In this document: positions 1 through 23,418 of the stretch, in pieces
Position numbering within the stretch: the first letter of the stretch is position 1
How the letters are laid out: every line of letters begins with the position of its first letter
Assembly: GCA_021613535.1 (NCBI GenBank)
Contig: CP075497.1
Coordinates: 1,674,001 to 1,738,000, forward strand
Length of the DNA: 64,000 nucleotides
Source: Adineta vaga
Taxonomy: Eukaryota > Rotifera
Reading direction: 5' to 3'
Notes under the pieces: generated by a model
Database searches by the model: none
What the model was told of the DNA's origin: nothing
Seen by the model: only the letters and a program-made list of their open reading frames with translations
Program-made: the position numbers and the translations under genes

Positions 1-146
1 CAACAGAACAGAAATGTAGAGGTAGATGTGTGGATGGAGTTTCACTGTTGCATGAAAAGACTATTCAAACTCGTAGCGACACTGACGTCTGCATTCACAC
101 GAAAACCGTCAAGATGGTGGTATGTTTGAGCTCAGCGAAATTGTAG
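1..146 (+). CDS. Possible 3' exon of a cystine-knot-like secreted protein (partial)
   Basis: An open frame enters from the left edge (codons in phase with base 3) and stops at TAG 144-146. It encodes about 47 residues including CRGRCVDG, a CXGXC arrangement typical of cystine-knot growth-factor and hormone domains, and a later pair of cysteines in DVCIHTKTVKMVVC. The codon content looks protein-like, unlike the sequence that follows. The gene start and any upstream exons lie outside the window, so the family is a guess from the cysteine spacing. It could also be a chance open frame. Confidence 0.3.
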   Translation, partial: TEQKCRGRCVDGVSLLHEKTIQTRSDTDVCIHTKTVKMVVCLSSAKL

Positions 147-1108
147 TTCGATGAGGATTGGGCAATAATGTATTTTATCTACTCTCTGGAAAAAACGCGT
201 TTGAACTTATCGACAGAACCTTTTTCAGAACGCTATAGACGTCTAGTACACTAATATTGTGATAAACAATATCTTGAGGAACAGAACAACTAAATCATTT
301 TACTTATGACTAGAAAGTTTCAATAAAAAACTGTTGCATTCTTCGAACCAAATTCGGATCGTTAACAGGTAAATAACTAATTTTCTGTTCAATCATCACG
401 GTCAATGTTTATTACGTATTTGTATTGGTTTTAGTCGATTTAAAATTATGAGAAAAAGAAAACAGAAACATCACTCGTTAAAACGATTCATAGTACCGTC
501 GTTCGAGACATGAGTTATAGTATGCAATGATCATTATAGACACCATCAATATGATAGAAAATAAAGATAAATGGATAGTACAATATGAAGCAAACTTATT
601 TCAAAATGGTGATGTATTTTCCTCTTTATGACAAGATCTATATAATTTCAACAATTTTGTTTGAAAATAACGAGGAAACATATTTAGACAGACAAGACTT
701 TTAAAGGTTCTCTTTTGACAATAAGTAAATCTCAATATAGGACGAAGAGCGTCAGAAAGATTCTTTCTCTCACGTCTTTATTCGTAAAATATCGAATTTT
801 CGAGATATATACAAACATAGTGAATAGAACAAATCATCGAGGTATTCCTTCGGGAGTCACTGAACATGGACTAATATCTCTTCTTTCCATGGAGCAGAGT
901 TCTATTTACATCAGCATTGAGTGAGAGTCTGTTATAGAAAAGATTTTGTTTCTTTATTTCTGTCGACTACAATCAAATCATCAATTGATAACAATAATAA
1001 TATGTGATTTCAAAAAAAATACAGTTTGGATTTCATTCAAAGAAAAAAAAATGTTTTGAGATAGCATGGTTTGAATTGTTCTAGATATCAAATAAATATT
1101 TCGAAGAA
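147..1108. other. Intergenic, no gene recognised
   Basis: About 960 bp of AT-rich sequence with short open frames only. The longest (715-924, plus) begins with TTG, has no recognisable motif and no splice partners. Probably the 3' flanks of the left-edge gene and of SLC25A46. Confidence 0.5.
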
Positions 1109-2662
1109 TTACCATTGACCACCCTCAGTAGTCGTTGCTTGTGGTCTCCAATTTGATGATGTGGTTGCTACAGGATGAGGAGCGGAAGTCGACGAAACTT
1201 TATTATCAATGACAAATTTCTTTGCAACACCATGTGCTAATAACATTCCTCCATATAAGAGTGAAAATTTTAAAAGTACACATCCAATTCCTTTATATAA
1301 ACCTGAACTTCCTTCAGTTTCTTCAATTGATTTAAAACAAGACCAAAAATCTGTATAATAAATTGATGAATTGATTGGTAAAACACCAACACCAGTATCT
1401 GTATTATCGATAATTGCTCGAACACCTTGAACATGAAGACGATGTACAATTGTTTCAACAGGATAAAATAAAACTTGTCCAAAAAATCCTGCTGCTATTC
1501 GAGCAATTAATGATGCATATGTTGTTTCAAAAAGAAGAACATTTTCTTCTGTTTCATAATCATCATCCATTGATAACTAAACAAGTATTCAATTGAATTG
1601 AAATTTATTCAATTAAACTCATTTTACCTGAGCAATACGTTTTTGTTTCCTTTTTCGATATCGATCCGCTTCTTGAATTGCATTTAATGTTGGTAAAATA
1701 ATTTTATATAAAATTTTCTCACAAACATATCTTCCAGTCATTAAACCAACGGCTGGTATAAGAATTTTCCATATTGGTAACATTTTACTTCGAGCACCAC
1801 CGGTAATCGATGATGAATAAGGAATAAAACGAACTAATGTATCACGAATTCCATCAAGTAAATTTCCATCCGATGCACTGACACTTTGCACTGATTCAAT
1901 TAACATTATATAATATATTGGAGAGACAAGTAGATAAGATATACTAAGAAAGAATTCCATTAATTAGAAGAAAATAATAATTTGAATTTAAGACTTACGT
2001 TCGAACAGCAACATTACGAACAACACGACGAACTTGTTGAGTACGATTATGTTTACTTCTATGAAAATGAATGAGAAAGATGTAATGAATGAATGAATGA
2101 AGAATTTACTTCTTCACAGGAATTAAATCTTGAAGAAAATTATCTGTTGCAACAACTAAACCATGATATGCAATCGATGTTAATACACCTTTCCAAAGTG
2201 CAGATGGTCCCTACGAAAATTATTTAAAAAATCTTTTCAAAAGAAAGAATATCTTCTCTTACTTGTCCAGAGATTTTAAATAGAACAGGAAATACACTAA
2301 CGGGCGATAGATGATATTTAACTGCTTCATTATTTACCTAAATGAAAGAAAGATAATCAATTTGATTAAAAAAATTGATTGTTTTTTTTACCTGAATTTG
2401 TCGTCTGAGAACATCAAGTGGATAAAGAAGAACATGTTCAGAGAAAAGACTAAAGAAAAACAAATGATTCTTTTCTATCCTCTTGTTATAGAAATTTACC
2501 TGGCCATTTTAAGTCCAGCTGCATAATTACTTGCAGCTTGTTTAGAATCTATGAAAATGAAACACATGAGATTGAGAAGAGTAAAAAGAAAACAAATGTA
2601 CTTGTATTTGCTGATCGACTGACAACATCCGGATATTGAAATGACGATGGTGAAGAATCCAT
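1109..2662 (-). CDS. SLC25A46: SLC25A46-like mitochondrial outer-membrane carrier-family protein
   Basis: Eight exons on the minus strand. ATG is at 2662 (MDSSPSSFQYPDV) and TAA at 1109-1111. The second and third exons carry the first carrier-like stretch (LLYPLDVLRRQIQ) and later ones LWKGVLTSIAYHG. The last exon has FFGQVLFYPVETIVHRLHVQ followed by IIDNTDTGVGVLPIN, which I recognise as the SLC25A46 C-terminal signature. Introns are about 50-60 bp with normal GT-AG ends; the ATG at 1960 is intronic, not a start. The family sits in the outer mitochondrial membrane and works with the fusion/MICOS machinery (Ugo1-related), rather than transporting solutes like typical SLC25 carriers. No disabling lesion is seen. 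It is followed on the same strand by two more mitochondrial genes. Confidence 0.88.
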
Positions 2663-2745
2663 ATAAATCAAAATCTAGAATACATTTACATATGTATAGC
2701 TCGTTTAGGAAAAGTTTATTGAAAACAAAAATAAAAAAGAAAAGG

Positions 2746-3782
2746 TTATTTTTTTGATGAAGTTTTCAATTCATCTTTTGCTTCTTCTTCTTCTTCTTGT
2801 TCTCCTAATTCTTCTTCAAGTTTATGTTCCAATTCTTGAAATTCTTTCTTTGCAACCATATCAACTTCATCTTCAACCTAAATCAGATCAAAATTAAATT
2901 TCAATCATTCGTAAATCATCATCTACCTGTTCAACACTCTTCACTTCAGGAACATAGAATTGTAACATATTTTGAACACCATTTTTTAATGTAATTATCG
3001 AACTAGGACATGAAGTACAAGCACCTTGTAATTTCAATTTAACAACTCCATCAACAAAACCCTTTGAAAATTCAAAATAAAAAAGTAATTTTCAAATGAA
3101 AAGAAAAGTTTTTACCACAAAAGTAATATCTCCACCATCTTCTTGAACAGTTGGCCGTATTCGTGTATCTAATAATTCTTTAATCATCGCTGTTGTATCA
3201 TCATCTTCAGGTGACACACCTATTTAATGTTAGGAAAAAAAATCAAAGATAAGAACGTTTTGTTTAGTGAAAATCACTCTCACTCGCTTACTACTGGTGG
3301 GTTGTTGGGCATCTTCATCAATAACGGGAAGATTTGTTGAGAAAAAATCCATAATTGCTGCATAAATATCAGGTTTTAATATTTGCCATTGGATATCATC
3401 ATGTTGTTTTGTTATTGTTATAAAATCGGAACCCAAAAAGACGGATTTTACACCATCAATACGAAATAATTGTCTAAGATAAAAGAAACAAAAACAATTC
3501 AAAGATCGAAAAGAGATCTTGTCGTACTTGGCTAGTGGTGAAATATAAGCGGATTGAAGAGTCGGAAAATCTCGAGTTCCAATAGATGAATCAAGAACTG
3601 AACGACCTGGTAAAAATTTTACACTATTTGGATTTGGAGTATCTTGAGATTGAATAAACATTGATCGACCTGTTTTTAATTATAAAAATCATCAAATCAT
3701 GAAAAATGCAATTGAAATAATTACGTAAAATATTCCATAATTGAGAAGGAAAATTCAATTTAATTGATGATTTTAAAAACAT
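2746..3782 (-). CDS. NFU1: NFU1 iron-sulfur cluster scaffold, mitochondrial
   Basis: ATG at 3782 starts a short first exon ([16 protein letters not shown]) that looks like a mitochondrial presequence. The next exon, after the acceptor at about 3672, encodes the Nfu N-domain start [19 protein letters not shown] following exon has [20 protein letters not shown], and then comes the C-terminal NifU-like domain with [11 protein letters not shown] and the cluster-binding pair in GACTSCPSS (CXXC). The C-terminus is a Glu/Lys-rich tail ending at TAA 2746-2748. NFU1 carries a [4Fe-4S] cluster to mitochondrial clients such as lipoyl synthase. The frame is intact and the introns are short GT-AG introns. 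Confidence 0.93.
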
Positions 3783-3983
3783 CTGAAACGAGGTGAAATC
3801 TCAATCGATTGTACTATTCTCTAATTCCTCACTAGAAAGGTAATCTTTGTTATTTCATATGGTTTTTATTCTAAAAGATGACGGAATAGAAGAAACTGAT
3901 GAAAGCTACAATATAATAGTTAATTAGAAGGAGAAAAAAATAGGAGAAAAGAAGAAAAAAAACTAATCAATGACAAATGTTCT

Positions 3984-4652
3984 TTAGACATTGCTTGTCA
4001 ATATATCGGTATAAGCTTTAATTTTGCTTGAAATACTCATATCAATATAACGATCACCAACTTCTACAATCATTCCTCCCATTATTGTCGGATCAATTGT
4101 TGTTTCAACAGTAACTTTTTCACCTTTTTTACTAAATTGTTTTAATACAGAATCAAGTTCATTACGTAATTTATCATCTAATGGTTTAGCTGTAATAACT
4201 CGACATGATAATTCGCCACGATTCGCTGCCATCAAACGATTCATGACTGTAACAAATTTTGTTAATTTTTTTTCTCTTCGATTATCGACGAGTGTTTCTA
4301 TTGTTGTTCGAGTCATATCAGATAAACCTAATTCTTTGATTAAATCCATACGTTGTTCACGTGATACACCAGGATTACGAAATAAATCAGCAAGAGATTT
4401 ATTTTGAGTTAAAAGACGCTCTAATTTTTGAAAATCAGCATCGATTTGATCGAGTTTTTTCTGTTTGGAGGCAGCGGAAAATAAAGCTGAAGCATAACGA
4501 CCTTCTAAACCGAAAACTGGAATTGGTGGTGTGACCAATGATGCAGTTTCCGAAGAATTTGGTGAACCTGATGCTGCTTGAAGTAATGATGTACTTGTAC
4601 TAAATGAACGTACTAATTGATTACGAAGACCAACTAATCGATTTGCCATCAT
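3984..4652 (-). CDS. ATP5PO: ATP synthase peripheral-stalk subunit OSCP
   Basis: Single uninterrupted reading frame ending at TAA 3984-3986. I place the start at ATG 4652 (the first of two adjacent ATGs); upstream codons are in frame but begin only with TTG. The protein is about 222 aa, the usual OSCP length with a presequence (MMANRLVGLRNQLVRSFST). Typical OSCP stretches are FGLEGRYASALFSAA, NPGVSREQRMDLI, LVDNRREKKL and the C-terminal DPTIMGGMIVEVGDRYIDMS. OSCP links the top of F1 to the peripheral stalk in the mitochondrial matrix. It is divergent from NF1, with about 330 bp between the two start codons. Confidence 0.95.
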   Translation of the reverse strand: MMANRLVGLRNQLVRSFSTSTSLLQAASGSPNSSETASLVTPPIPVFGLEGRYASALFSAASKQKKLDQIDADFQKLERLLTQNKSLADLFRNPGVSREQRMDLIKELGLSDMTRTTIETLVDNRREKKLTKFVTVMNRLMAANRGELSCRVITAKPLDDKLRNELDSVLKQFSKKGEKVTVETTIDPTIMGGMIVEVGDRYIDMSISSKIKAYTDILTSNV

Positions 4653-4979
4653 TTTGTTTTTGTCTTCAGATGTTGAATTCAAATCTACAAAAAAACAAGC
4701 GAATGATTCGAGGAAATAAATAATAAATAAGTTGATTCTTTTCCATTTCTCATTGGTTAGAATAAAACCTCTATAAAAATGCGTTCTTGTCTCTATGTCG
4801 TATTTATCTACGTCATCAAGGAAAGAACGGAGAAAAGAAGAAAAAAAGTGTTCTGTTTTGTTTTCTTTGCTGTCGATTCTTTCTTTTAGTTATTTTTGCC
4901 TTTGGACGGAAATAACGATTTTCTTTTCTTCTTTTTCTCTGATGTGGATTATCAGTTTATAGAGAATTGTTGAACAAAA
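4653..4979. promoter_or_regulatory. Divergent intergenic region between ATP5PO and NF1
   Basis: 327 bp separate the OSCP ATG (minus) from the NF1 ATG (plus), so it must hold both promoters and 5' UTRs. It is pyrimidine/purine-strand biased (long CTTTT runs). No TATA box or defined factor site can be claimed from reading alone. Part of the OSCP-proximal sequence could be a 5' UTR exon, because a possible acceptor lies at about 4687. Confidence 0.45.
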
Positions 4980-15414
<10,435 letters not shown>

Positions 15415-17405
15415 ATTCAATGTTGTTTTGTCTTGTATAATCTAGTCATACTTTATGTTGTACATTATTTACAAAAATATAAGCGTTCGAAACATATACA
15501 TATATATTCTTTTCAGTATTTGATTGATTTATTTTTTTCTTTGATGTAGTCTTTTAATGTTTATTCAAATGAATAAAGTTCTTTTTAAACAAAATATTTC
15601 ACTTTCTAAAATAAATTCAAGATCTTCTTGACAATTTTTTCAAAGAAAAATACATTTAGAAATGTAACAAGATTTTACTGTTGTAAAAAAGAGTGAAAAT
15701 GTTTTATATTTACCAATTAACTAATATTAATGTTCCTAATGATTTTCTGTACACTATTGATAGTCTTGAGGGTGTTAGTTATTTGAATAATGTGAGACAA
15801 TAGTTTACAGATATGTTTGATTTAATTCTGTTTGATAAATTTGGTTGTCAAATAAATTAATGGTTTAATGATATTGCATCAACAAGCTCTCGTTGATTAA
15901 CTGCTGAAGTGTAGAGCAGAAAGAATGATACAAATATATCGACTAATTTTTTTGTAATGGATCTTCCATGTATGGAAAGATTTGATTTATTTTCTTCTTT
16001 AATATCATTTCGATTAAAAACATTATTTTCCTTTACTAAGAGGAACGTAACGGAAAAAAAGAATTGTATGACATTTGTAGAGATGATCAAATCTTTTTGT
16101 AAGAAATCATTGATAGTTTTTAGGAAAGGACATTCATAGAACAGCTTAGGTTTATATGAAACTTAAGATGCATATCTTATCAGAAATAATAGTTATTGTA
16201 ATGCATTCTATGTAATACTTATCGTCGCAAAATTTCAATTGTCTCTTTAAACGGAATAACTTGGATAAAATTGTTGACTAATTCTTTTCTAGATTGCATC
16301 TATAAAAATGAAAAAGATACTAATCCCCATGATTGAGATTGATAACACAAGTCTTTGATTGAAGAATTGATAAATATTCTCGAAGTTCTTCTGTTAGTTT
16401 TGATTCTTATTCAATCGAATAAACGTATTTCATTGCTTTAATCTAATTTGGATAATTGATTTAGTTCTATTCAGTATGTATCTGATCCGAGAATCTTGAA
16501 GATAATGACGCAAATATTTGTTTGGTATAACAGTTATAAAATAAATACTGTTCGTCGCAAGTGATTCGCTTGACCATTGACTGAATAAATGATATAAATA
16601 TATATTTTGAATTGTGTTGTTAAAATGAGTAATCTTAATGCAAATATATATTTACCCACATATGTATAAGAATTAATCTGTATTATTAGCATGATCTAAT
16701 AGTTTTTATGACAGAAACATATTAGACAATCTTTTTGTTCCTCATTAATAAAGTATTTCTTTTAGTTTTTGAATCGAATTAATAAACGACTGCTCAAAAA
16801 ATATTTTGCTCTTTTTGTAGACTTTTGATCATACGATAACTAGTTGTTATTGAAATAAGATTATGTAGACGTCCCTGACGCATACATGAAGTATAGATAT
16901 ACTTACCCCCACACCCAACCTCAAGATGTTTGAGTGATGCTATAGAAACAATAAAGTAAATATTCTTACATATTTGTACTCGATGATTGCATTGTTTTCG
17001 TGTTGTAAACTGATCGACCGATGAAATTATATATTTATCTATAGCTTATTTGTTACTATATGTGTGTTCGTACATTCTATTTTAGATTTTCACTGGAAAC
17101 ACTGCCGTTACGGCGTCGCGATCTACACAAAACTGAATAAGTTTTCGATAAAATCTAACGGTTCTAATGATTTATCCTATGAATTTCGATTTGAAATCAT
17201 GCATCTGGAAAATATACTGAGTTACTAATAAATCTAAATATAAACCTATTTACGTATATGTATTATGTATAATGACGTCGTATATTTCTTTTTGATTTTC
17301 ATGTCTATTGATGTGTAACGGTAGAGTGGTAAAATATTCAACCCTGAAAACAGACAAATTTTGATTGTATATATGCGTTGCATATAACAAACTTTCACAA
17401 ACATT
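15415..17405. other. Intergenic, no gene recognised
   Basis: About 2 kb between NF1 and the VCBS gene. It contains only short AT-rich open frames on both strands (for example 15857-16139), with no protein motif, convincing splice sites or RNA gene. AATAAA-type signals after 15540 may belong to the NF1 3' end. Confidence 0.5.
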
Positions 17406-20400
17406 ATGACAATGAATCATTTGGATATTCAAGTTTTACCACAAAGACAGTCGATTGCTACAGAACATTATTCTAATGCTTCGAGAAATACGTCGATTGC
17501 ATTAATAGATTCATACAATCCAATATCTCCGAACAATAATACATCAACAAGTTCAAAAACTCAGTATGTATTATATATTATATTCAATCATATTTCATAG
17601 TTATTTTTCTTAAAGCTGTTTTACATGTCTCTCATCATCGATTAAACGAAAAATTTTATTTTTTATATTTACAATGATAATTATACTAATTGCTGTTCTT
17701 GTTGTTTGTTTAACATCACCAAAAGCACCAAGTAAGTTTTCTACATAAAATAAAAGTATATAAATCTTTTCTTTTGTGTAATATTAATTTAGATAAAACA
17801 TGTCGGTATATCATTAAATCCGATGCTCAAAACTCAATAAATGTTGATTCACATCCAAATGGCATCTCAATTGGTGATTTCAATCACGATGGCCTAATTG
17901 ATATTGTTAGTGCAAATTCAGGAACAAATAAAATTGGAATATTTATTCGAGAAAATTCTCAAAAATTCAGAAATCAAATTATGTATTCAACTGGTTCAAA
18001 TTCCATTCCATATTCATTAACTGTTGCAGATTTTAATCATGATCAAAAATTAGATGTTGCTGTAGCAAATTTCGGTACAAATAATATTGGAATTTTCTTT
18101 GGAACAGGCAATGGATCATTGATATTTTATAAAACTTTTCCACTTGGATCATCTCGTCCACGATGGATCGATCACGGAGATATTAATAATGACACATTTA
18201 TTGATTTAATTACAGTTAATTATGGTACAAATGATATTGCCATTCTATTAGGAGATGGAAAAGGAAATTTTGTTAAACAATTAAGTCTTTCAACGGGATA
18301 TGATTCTAATTCGTCTTCATTAGTAATTAATGATCTAAATAATGATCATATTCTTGATATTATTGTTGCTAATTATAAAACTGATAATATTGGAATTTTC
18401 TTTGGTCAAAGCAATGGAACATTTACAAATCAGATTAATCTATATACTGGTATTCATTCTCATCCATATTCAATTGCTATTAATGATTTAAATAATGATA
18501 CGTATATGGATATTGTTATTAGTTGTTCTGGTACAAATAATCTTCAAATTTTTCTCGGATTTGGTAATAAAAGTTTTATTATGTCAAATATATATTCAAC
18601 TGGAAACAATTCTTTACCTTTATCTGTCATTATTAGCGATTTTGATAATGATTATCATCTTGATATTGCCGTTGGTAATTATGATATTCGAACTATCGGT
18701 GTCTTTTATGGAAATGGAACTGGTCTCTTTTCCGATCAAACAATATTTTATACAAATAATAATTGTAATCCATATTTATTAACTATTGCTGATTTCAATA
18801 ATGATACTCGAACGGATATTGCTATTGTTAATTATGATTATAATTATCTTGATATTGTTCTAACAGAGAGAAATTATGCTTATTCAAATCAAATATCTTA
18901 TCAAACGACTAGTCAAGAATCTACATCTAATCCTCAGTCTATTGCCGTTGGTGATTTAAATAATGATAATCGATTAGATATAGTGGTTGCAAATTTTTAT
19001 AGTGATACTATTGACATTTTTCTAGGACATGACAATGGTAATTTTTCAAAAGATATGACTTATTCAACAGGAAATTATTCTAATCCATATTTTGTTGCTG
19101 TCAACGATTTGAATAATGACAATAAATTGGATATCATTGTTGTAAATAATAAAGCAAATAATATCAGGATCTTTTACAATGATGGACATGGAACATTTGA
19201 AAATCAAGTTATTTATTCAACAGGAGATGATTCTAATCCATATTCTCTTGCTGTTGGTGACCTTAATAACGACAATAAAATGGATATCGTTGTTGCAAAT
19301 TATGGATTAGATAATATAGCAATATTTTTTGGTGATACAAACGGAAATTTTACTAATCAAATTAGTTATTCAACTGGAAGTGATTCTGGTACACAGATGA
19401 TAGCTGTTCAAGATTTTAATAATGATAGTTATTTAGATATTGCAGTCATTTGTCAATATACTTCGAGTTTAAATATATTCCTTGGACATGATAATGGCGT
19501 ATTTTCGAATCAAAGCATTTATTCAATGGGCTTTAGTACTGAACCAAATAGTATGGCTATTGGCGATTTAAATAATGATGGTTCTCTAGATATTATTGTG
19601 ACTACTTATTATGGTCGTAATATTCATGTTTTACTTGGATCAAAAAATGGAATATTCAAAGAGGTAGCAACTTATTCAACTGGTAGTGGTTCTCGACCAT
19701 ATTCATGTGTTATTACAGATTGGAACAATGATAATCATTTAGATATTATTGTTAGTAATTGTGACACAAACAATATAGTTTTATTTAAAGGATATAGTAA
19801 TGGATCATTCGTTTTGGAAGAAAGTTATTCCACTGGTATCGATTCATGTCCAATATCAATTGCGTTCGGTTATTTTAATAATGATAATCTAGTTGATATT
19901 GCTGTTACTAATACTGATAGTGATACTCTTGGTGTTTTCTTTGGATATACTTATATGCATGGTAAACGTGAAGCAACATATTCAACGGGATCGTCTCCTC
20001 AACCACGAGCTATTGTCCTTGCTGATTTTAATAATGATAGTTATTTAGATGTTGCTATGACCAATTATGGATTAGATAATGTCAATATTCTTTTAGGAAA
20101 TATTAATGCAAATTTTCCATTACAAACGACATTTTCAACTGGTATTTTATCACTTCCAACTTCACTTGCTGTTAATGATTTTGATAATGATGGAAAATTA
20201 GATATGATAGTTGCTAATTCTGCTGCAGAAAATCTACGTATTTTTTATGGATATCAAAATAATAGTTTTATGACATCAAGTACATATTCAAATGGTGTTG
20301 GTTCATCACCACAATCAGTAGCGATCGGTGATTTTAATAATGATAAGAAACTTGATATTGCTATTGTAGATTCTGGTACAAATAATGTATTCACATTAAT

Positions 20401-22099
20401 GAGACATGATATTGGAGCATTTAGAGAACAAATAGTATATCCTACTGGCGCAGATTCTTCTCCACATGCTGTATCAGTGGCTGATTTTAATAATGATAAT
20501 CGATTTGATTTTGTTGTTGTTAATAAAGATAGCAGTAGTATTAGCGTTTTTCTTGGTCAAGATAATGGAAGTTTTTCCAATCAAACAACATATTCCACTG
20601 GCGATCGATCAAGTCCATGGGCAGTTACAACTGGTGACATCAGTAATGATAGTTATGCAGATATTATTGTCAGTAATTTTTGGGATCATAATATTGGTAT
20701 TTTTCTTGGTTTTGGTGATGGCACATTTTCTAATCAAATAACTTATTCAACTGGTAGAAGTACAGCACCAACTGATACTGCCATTGGTGATTTCAATAAT
20801 GATAATCATTTAGATATTGTTGTTACTCTCCAATCTTCTTATGAAATATGTATTTTTTATGGCTATAGTAATGGTACTTTTTCCTATGAAACGAATTACA
20901 CTACAGGCGATGATTCATATCCATCATCAGTAGCTACCAATGATTTTAACAGAGATGGATATTTAGATATTGTTGTTTCTAATTATGGAATTGGTTCTCT
21001 ACATATATTTCAAGGACAAAAGGATGGTACTTTTACACATGTAGATACTTTGTCTACTGGGATTGGCTCAAATCCACAATCACTTGTTATTGATGATTTT
21101 AATAAAGATACTCTACTAGATATTGCTGTTGCCAATAGTGCTGCAGACAATATTGGAATCTTTTTTGGAAGCCATAATGGTACATTTCGTAATCAAACAA
21201 CTCTTTCGACAGGCAAAGGTTCTGCTCCATATGGAATTGCTGTCGGTGATTTTAATCATGACAATCAATTAGATATTGCTGTTGCTAATTATGGTCATAA
21301 TAATTTAGGAATACTTCTTGGATGTATTAATGGCACTTTTTTCAGTCAATTAACTTATACAAGTGGTGATTATTCTCAACCATGGGAAGTTGCCGTTGCT
21401 GATTTTGATAACGATCATCGTTTAGATATTGTTATTGCTAATCTAGGCACTAATAATGTTGGTGTGTTTTTTGGACATGTTATTGAAGATTATCTAAGTG
21501 CACCACCTTATTCAATTGATTCATCTTCACAACCAACATCTATTGCTATTGGAAATTTTAATAATGATACTCGATTAGATGTTGTTATTACTAATGAAAA
21601 TACAAATAATATAATGATATTATATGGATCAGGTTATGGAACTTTTATTAGTGAACGAATATATTCAACTGATAATAAATCTCATCCACGTTCTGTAGCT
21701 GTTGCTGATATTAATCAGGATCATCTATTGGATATTGTTGTAGCAAATTCTGGTACGAATAATATTGAAATTTTCTTAGGAAATGGAAGTGAAACATTTG
21801 CAAATTCAATAACATATTCTACTGGTGTTCGTTCTCAACCCAACTCCATTGCAATTTTAGATTTTAATAATGACACTTATTTGGATATTGCCGTTGCTAA
21901 TTATGGTTCGAGTAATATTGCTGTTTTATTCGGTGATGGTAATGGATATTTTGGAAATGAATTAATATTTAATACTGGTTACCGTTCATATCCATATTCA
22001 CTTAGCATAGGCGATATTAATCATGATAATTTAACCGATATTATTGCGACAAATAATGGATATGGAAATATTGATATTATCATGAAAACTTGTTCATAA
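17406..22099 (+). CDS. Type II membrane protein with a long VCBS/FG-GAP repeat ectodomain
   Basis: Three exons: 17406-17563, 17616-17731 and 17793-22099, giving about 1,526 aa; the 52- and 61-bp introns keep phase. The N-terminus (about 65 residues) is Ser/Asn-rich and presumably cytosolic. One hydrophobic helix follows (FFIFTMIIILIAVLVVC, in exon 2). The third exon is about 1,434 residues of a repeat of about 51 aa, roughly 28 copies, built on YSTG...S.P.SIAVGDFNNDN.LDIVVANYGTNN-type units. The D-x-N-x-D-x-x-x-D core matches the calcium-binding loop of integrin-type FG-GAP/VCBS repeats, which pack as beta-propeller blades. There are many NxS/T sequons. Large VCBS families are known in bdelloid genomes; adhesion or carbohydrate binding is inferred. 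Reading frame fully open. Confidence 0.88.
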
Positions 22100-23418
22100 A
22101 ATATATTTTTTAACGATGTTAGTTTTTTCTTTGATCTATAGAAATAGAAAGAATAAATTTCATCTACCAATATCTCTTTGAGTATTTCGTATACTTCTTG
22201 AATACAGATATACTCCTTTGTCTTCTGCTAACTACATTTATCTTCATCTCAGATTATTTTTCTAATCTTTGACAATCAGAATAAAAGATAAAACTAAATA
22301 AATTCGATAGAAAACCAAAAGAATTAATAGAAAAATACCATGCATGTAAGTTATAGAGGGTAATTTTGAAGGCAATTAACAAGGAGATATTTTTTATAAT
22401 TTATTACAATTACTTTTGTAGTTTATCATCGAACATCTTGAAATTTTCATACTAAGCAATTAAACTCTTTTGCAACTGAATTAATGAAGAATACAAATGT
22501 TCAGAACTTACAGTGTTATTTTGTTTTCTGACTATTTAAATAATTTTCTTCTCTTTTTGATAGTCTTTTAATATTTATTGAATGAAACAATTTCATTGCT
22601 CTAGAAAAAAAGTCATAAATGTTTCTGCTTTCTCAGTTTGAGAAGAATGTTTGTTTATGAACGTTCTGAAAGTACATACTATGGAAATGGGCACCTTAGC
22701 CTTCCAAAAAAACTATGAATGATTTGTCGGTATAACTTTAATTTTTTACTTTTTTTGGTCGTCTTACATATAGTAAAATAAATAAGCATGTGTTTCTATG
22801 GTGTGATTATTTTTGTCTTTCAGCTTCAGAATGCTTGAGAAAAACAAAATGTGAAGGTTTTAGTAAGAGACACAACATCACTTGAAGCTAATAAAAGTAT
22901 TGATAGAATGACAACAAAAAAGAAAAGTTCTGTCCGGCATGATTCACTGAATTGTATTTTCTAGAAGAATACAAATCAGACAAAGTTAAAGTAACCTGTA
23001 TGATGTATAAGATTCAATTGAGTATTTATTATAATGGTGAAAGTACGGTTGTATAGCATTTCATGTTGATCATCACTTACTAATCACTATCATAACATAA
23101 ATATTTCTTTCTGTAACAACATATAAGAGTAGTGATAACATAATGAAGATAGGCACACTGCCGTATCTGACAATTCTGATCTTAATATATGAAATCAATG
23201 ATTTAAGCAAAATTTTGTTCTTTCTCTGTATCTGAGTTTAAAAACAAAAAAGTACATTGTGAACGTCGGAAACGCAGGTAAAAAATGTCCTTGTTTGAGT
23301 AGAACATTTTATGTTCTATTCTTAAATTTTAAACGGAAAATGAAAAATACGAAGAAAGAAGAAAAGGAAAAAAATTTTCTTTCTATTAAGAAACCAAGTA
23401 ATTCTTTTGATGTTCTTG
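22100..23418. other. Intergenic, nothing recognised
   Basis: About 1.3 kb of AT-rich sequence with no long frame, no repeat shared with the rest of the window that I noticed, and no RNA gene. It separates the VCBS gene from the sulfotransferase. Confidence 0.5.

Noticed and set aside
1619-1960. Minus-strand frame starting at ATG 1960 as a separate small gene
   Set aside because: The ATG lies in an intron; the rest is an internal exon of SLC25A46 with a proper acceptor just inside the frame.
18495-18782. Hydrophobic open frames in the +1 frame of the VCBS array (also 20466-20741)
   Set aside because: They are out-of-frame shadows of the repetitive VCBS coding sequence; the Ile/Leu richness comes from GAT/AAT-rich codons read out of phase.
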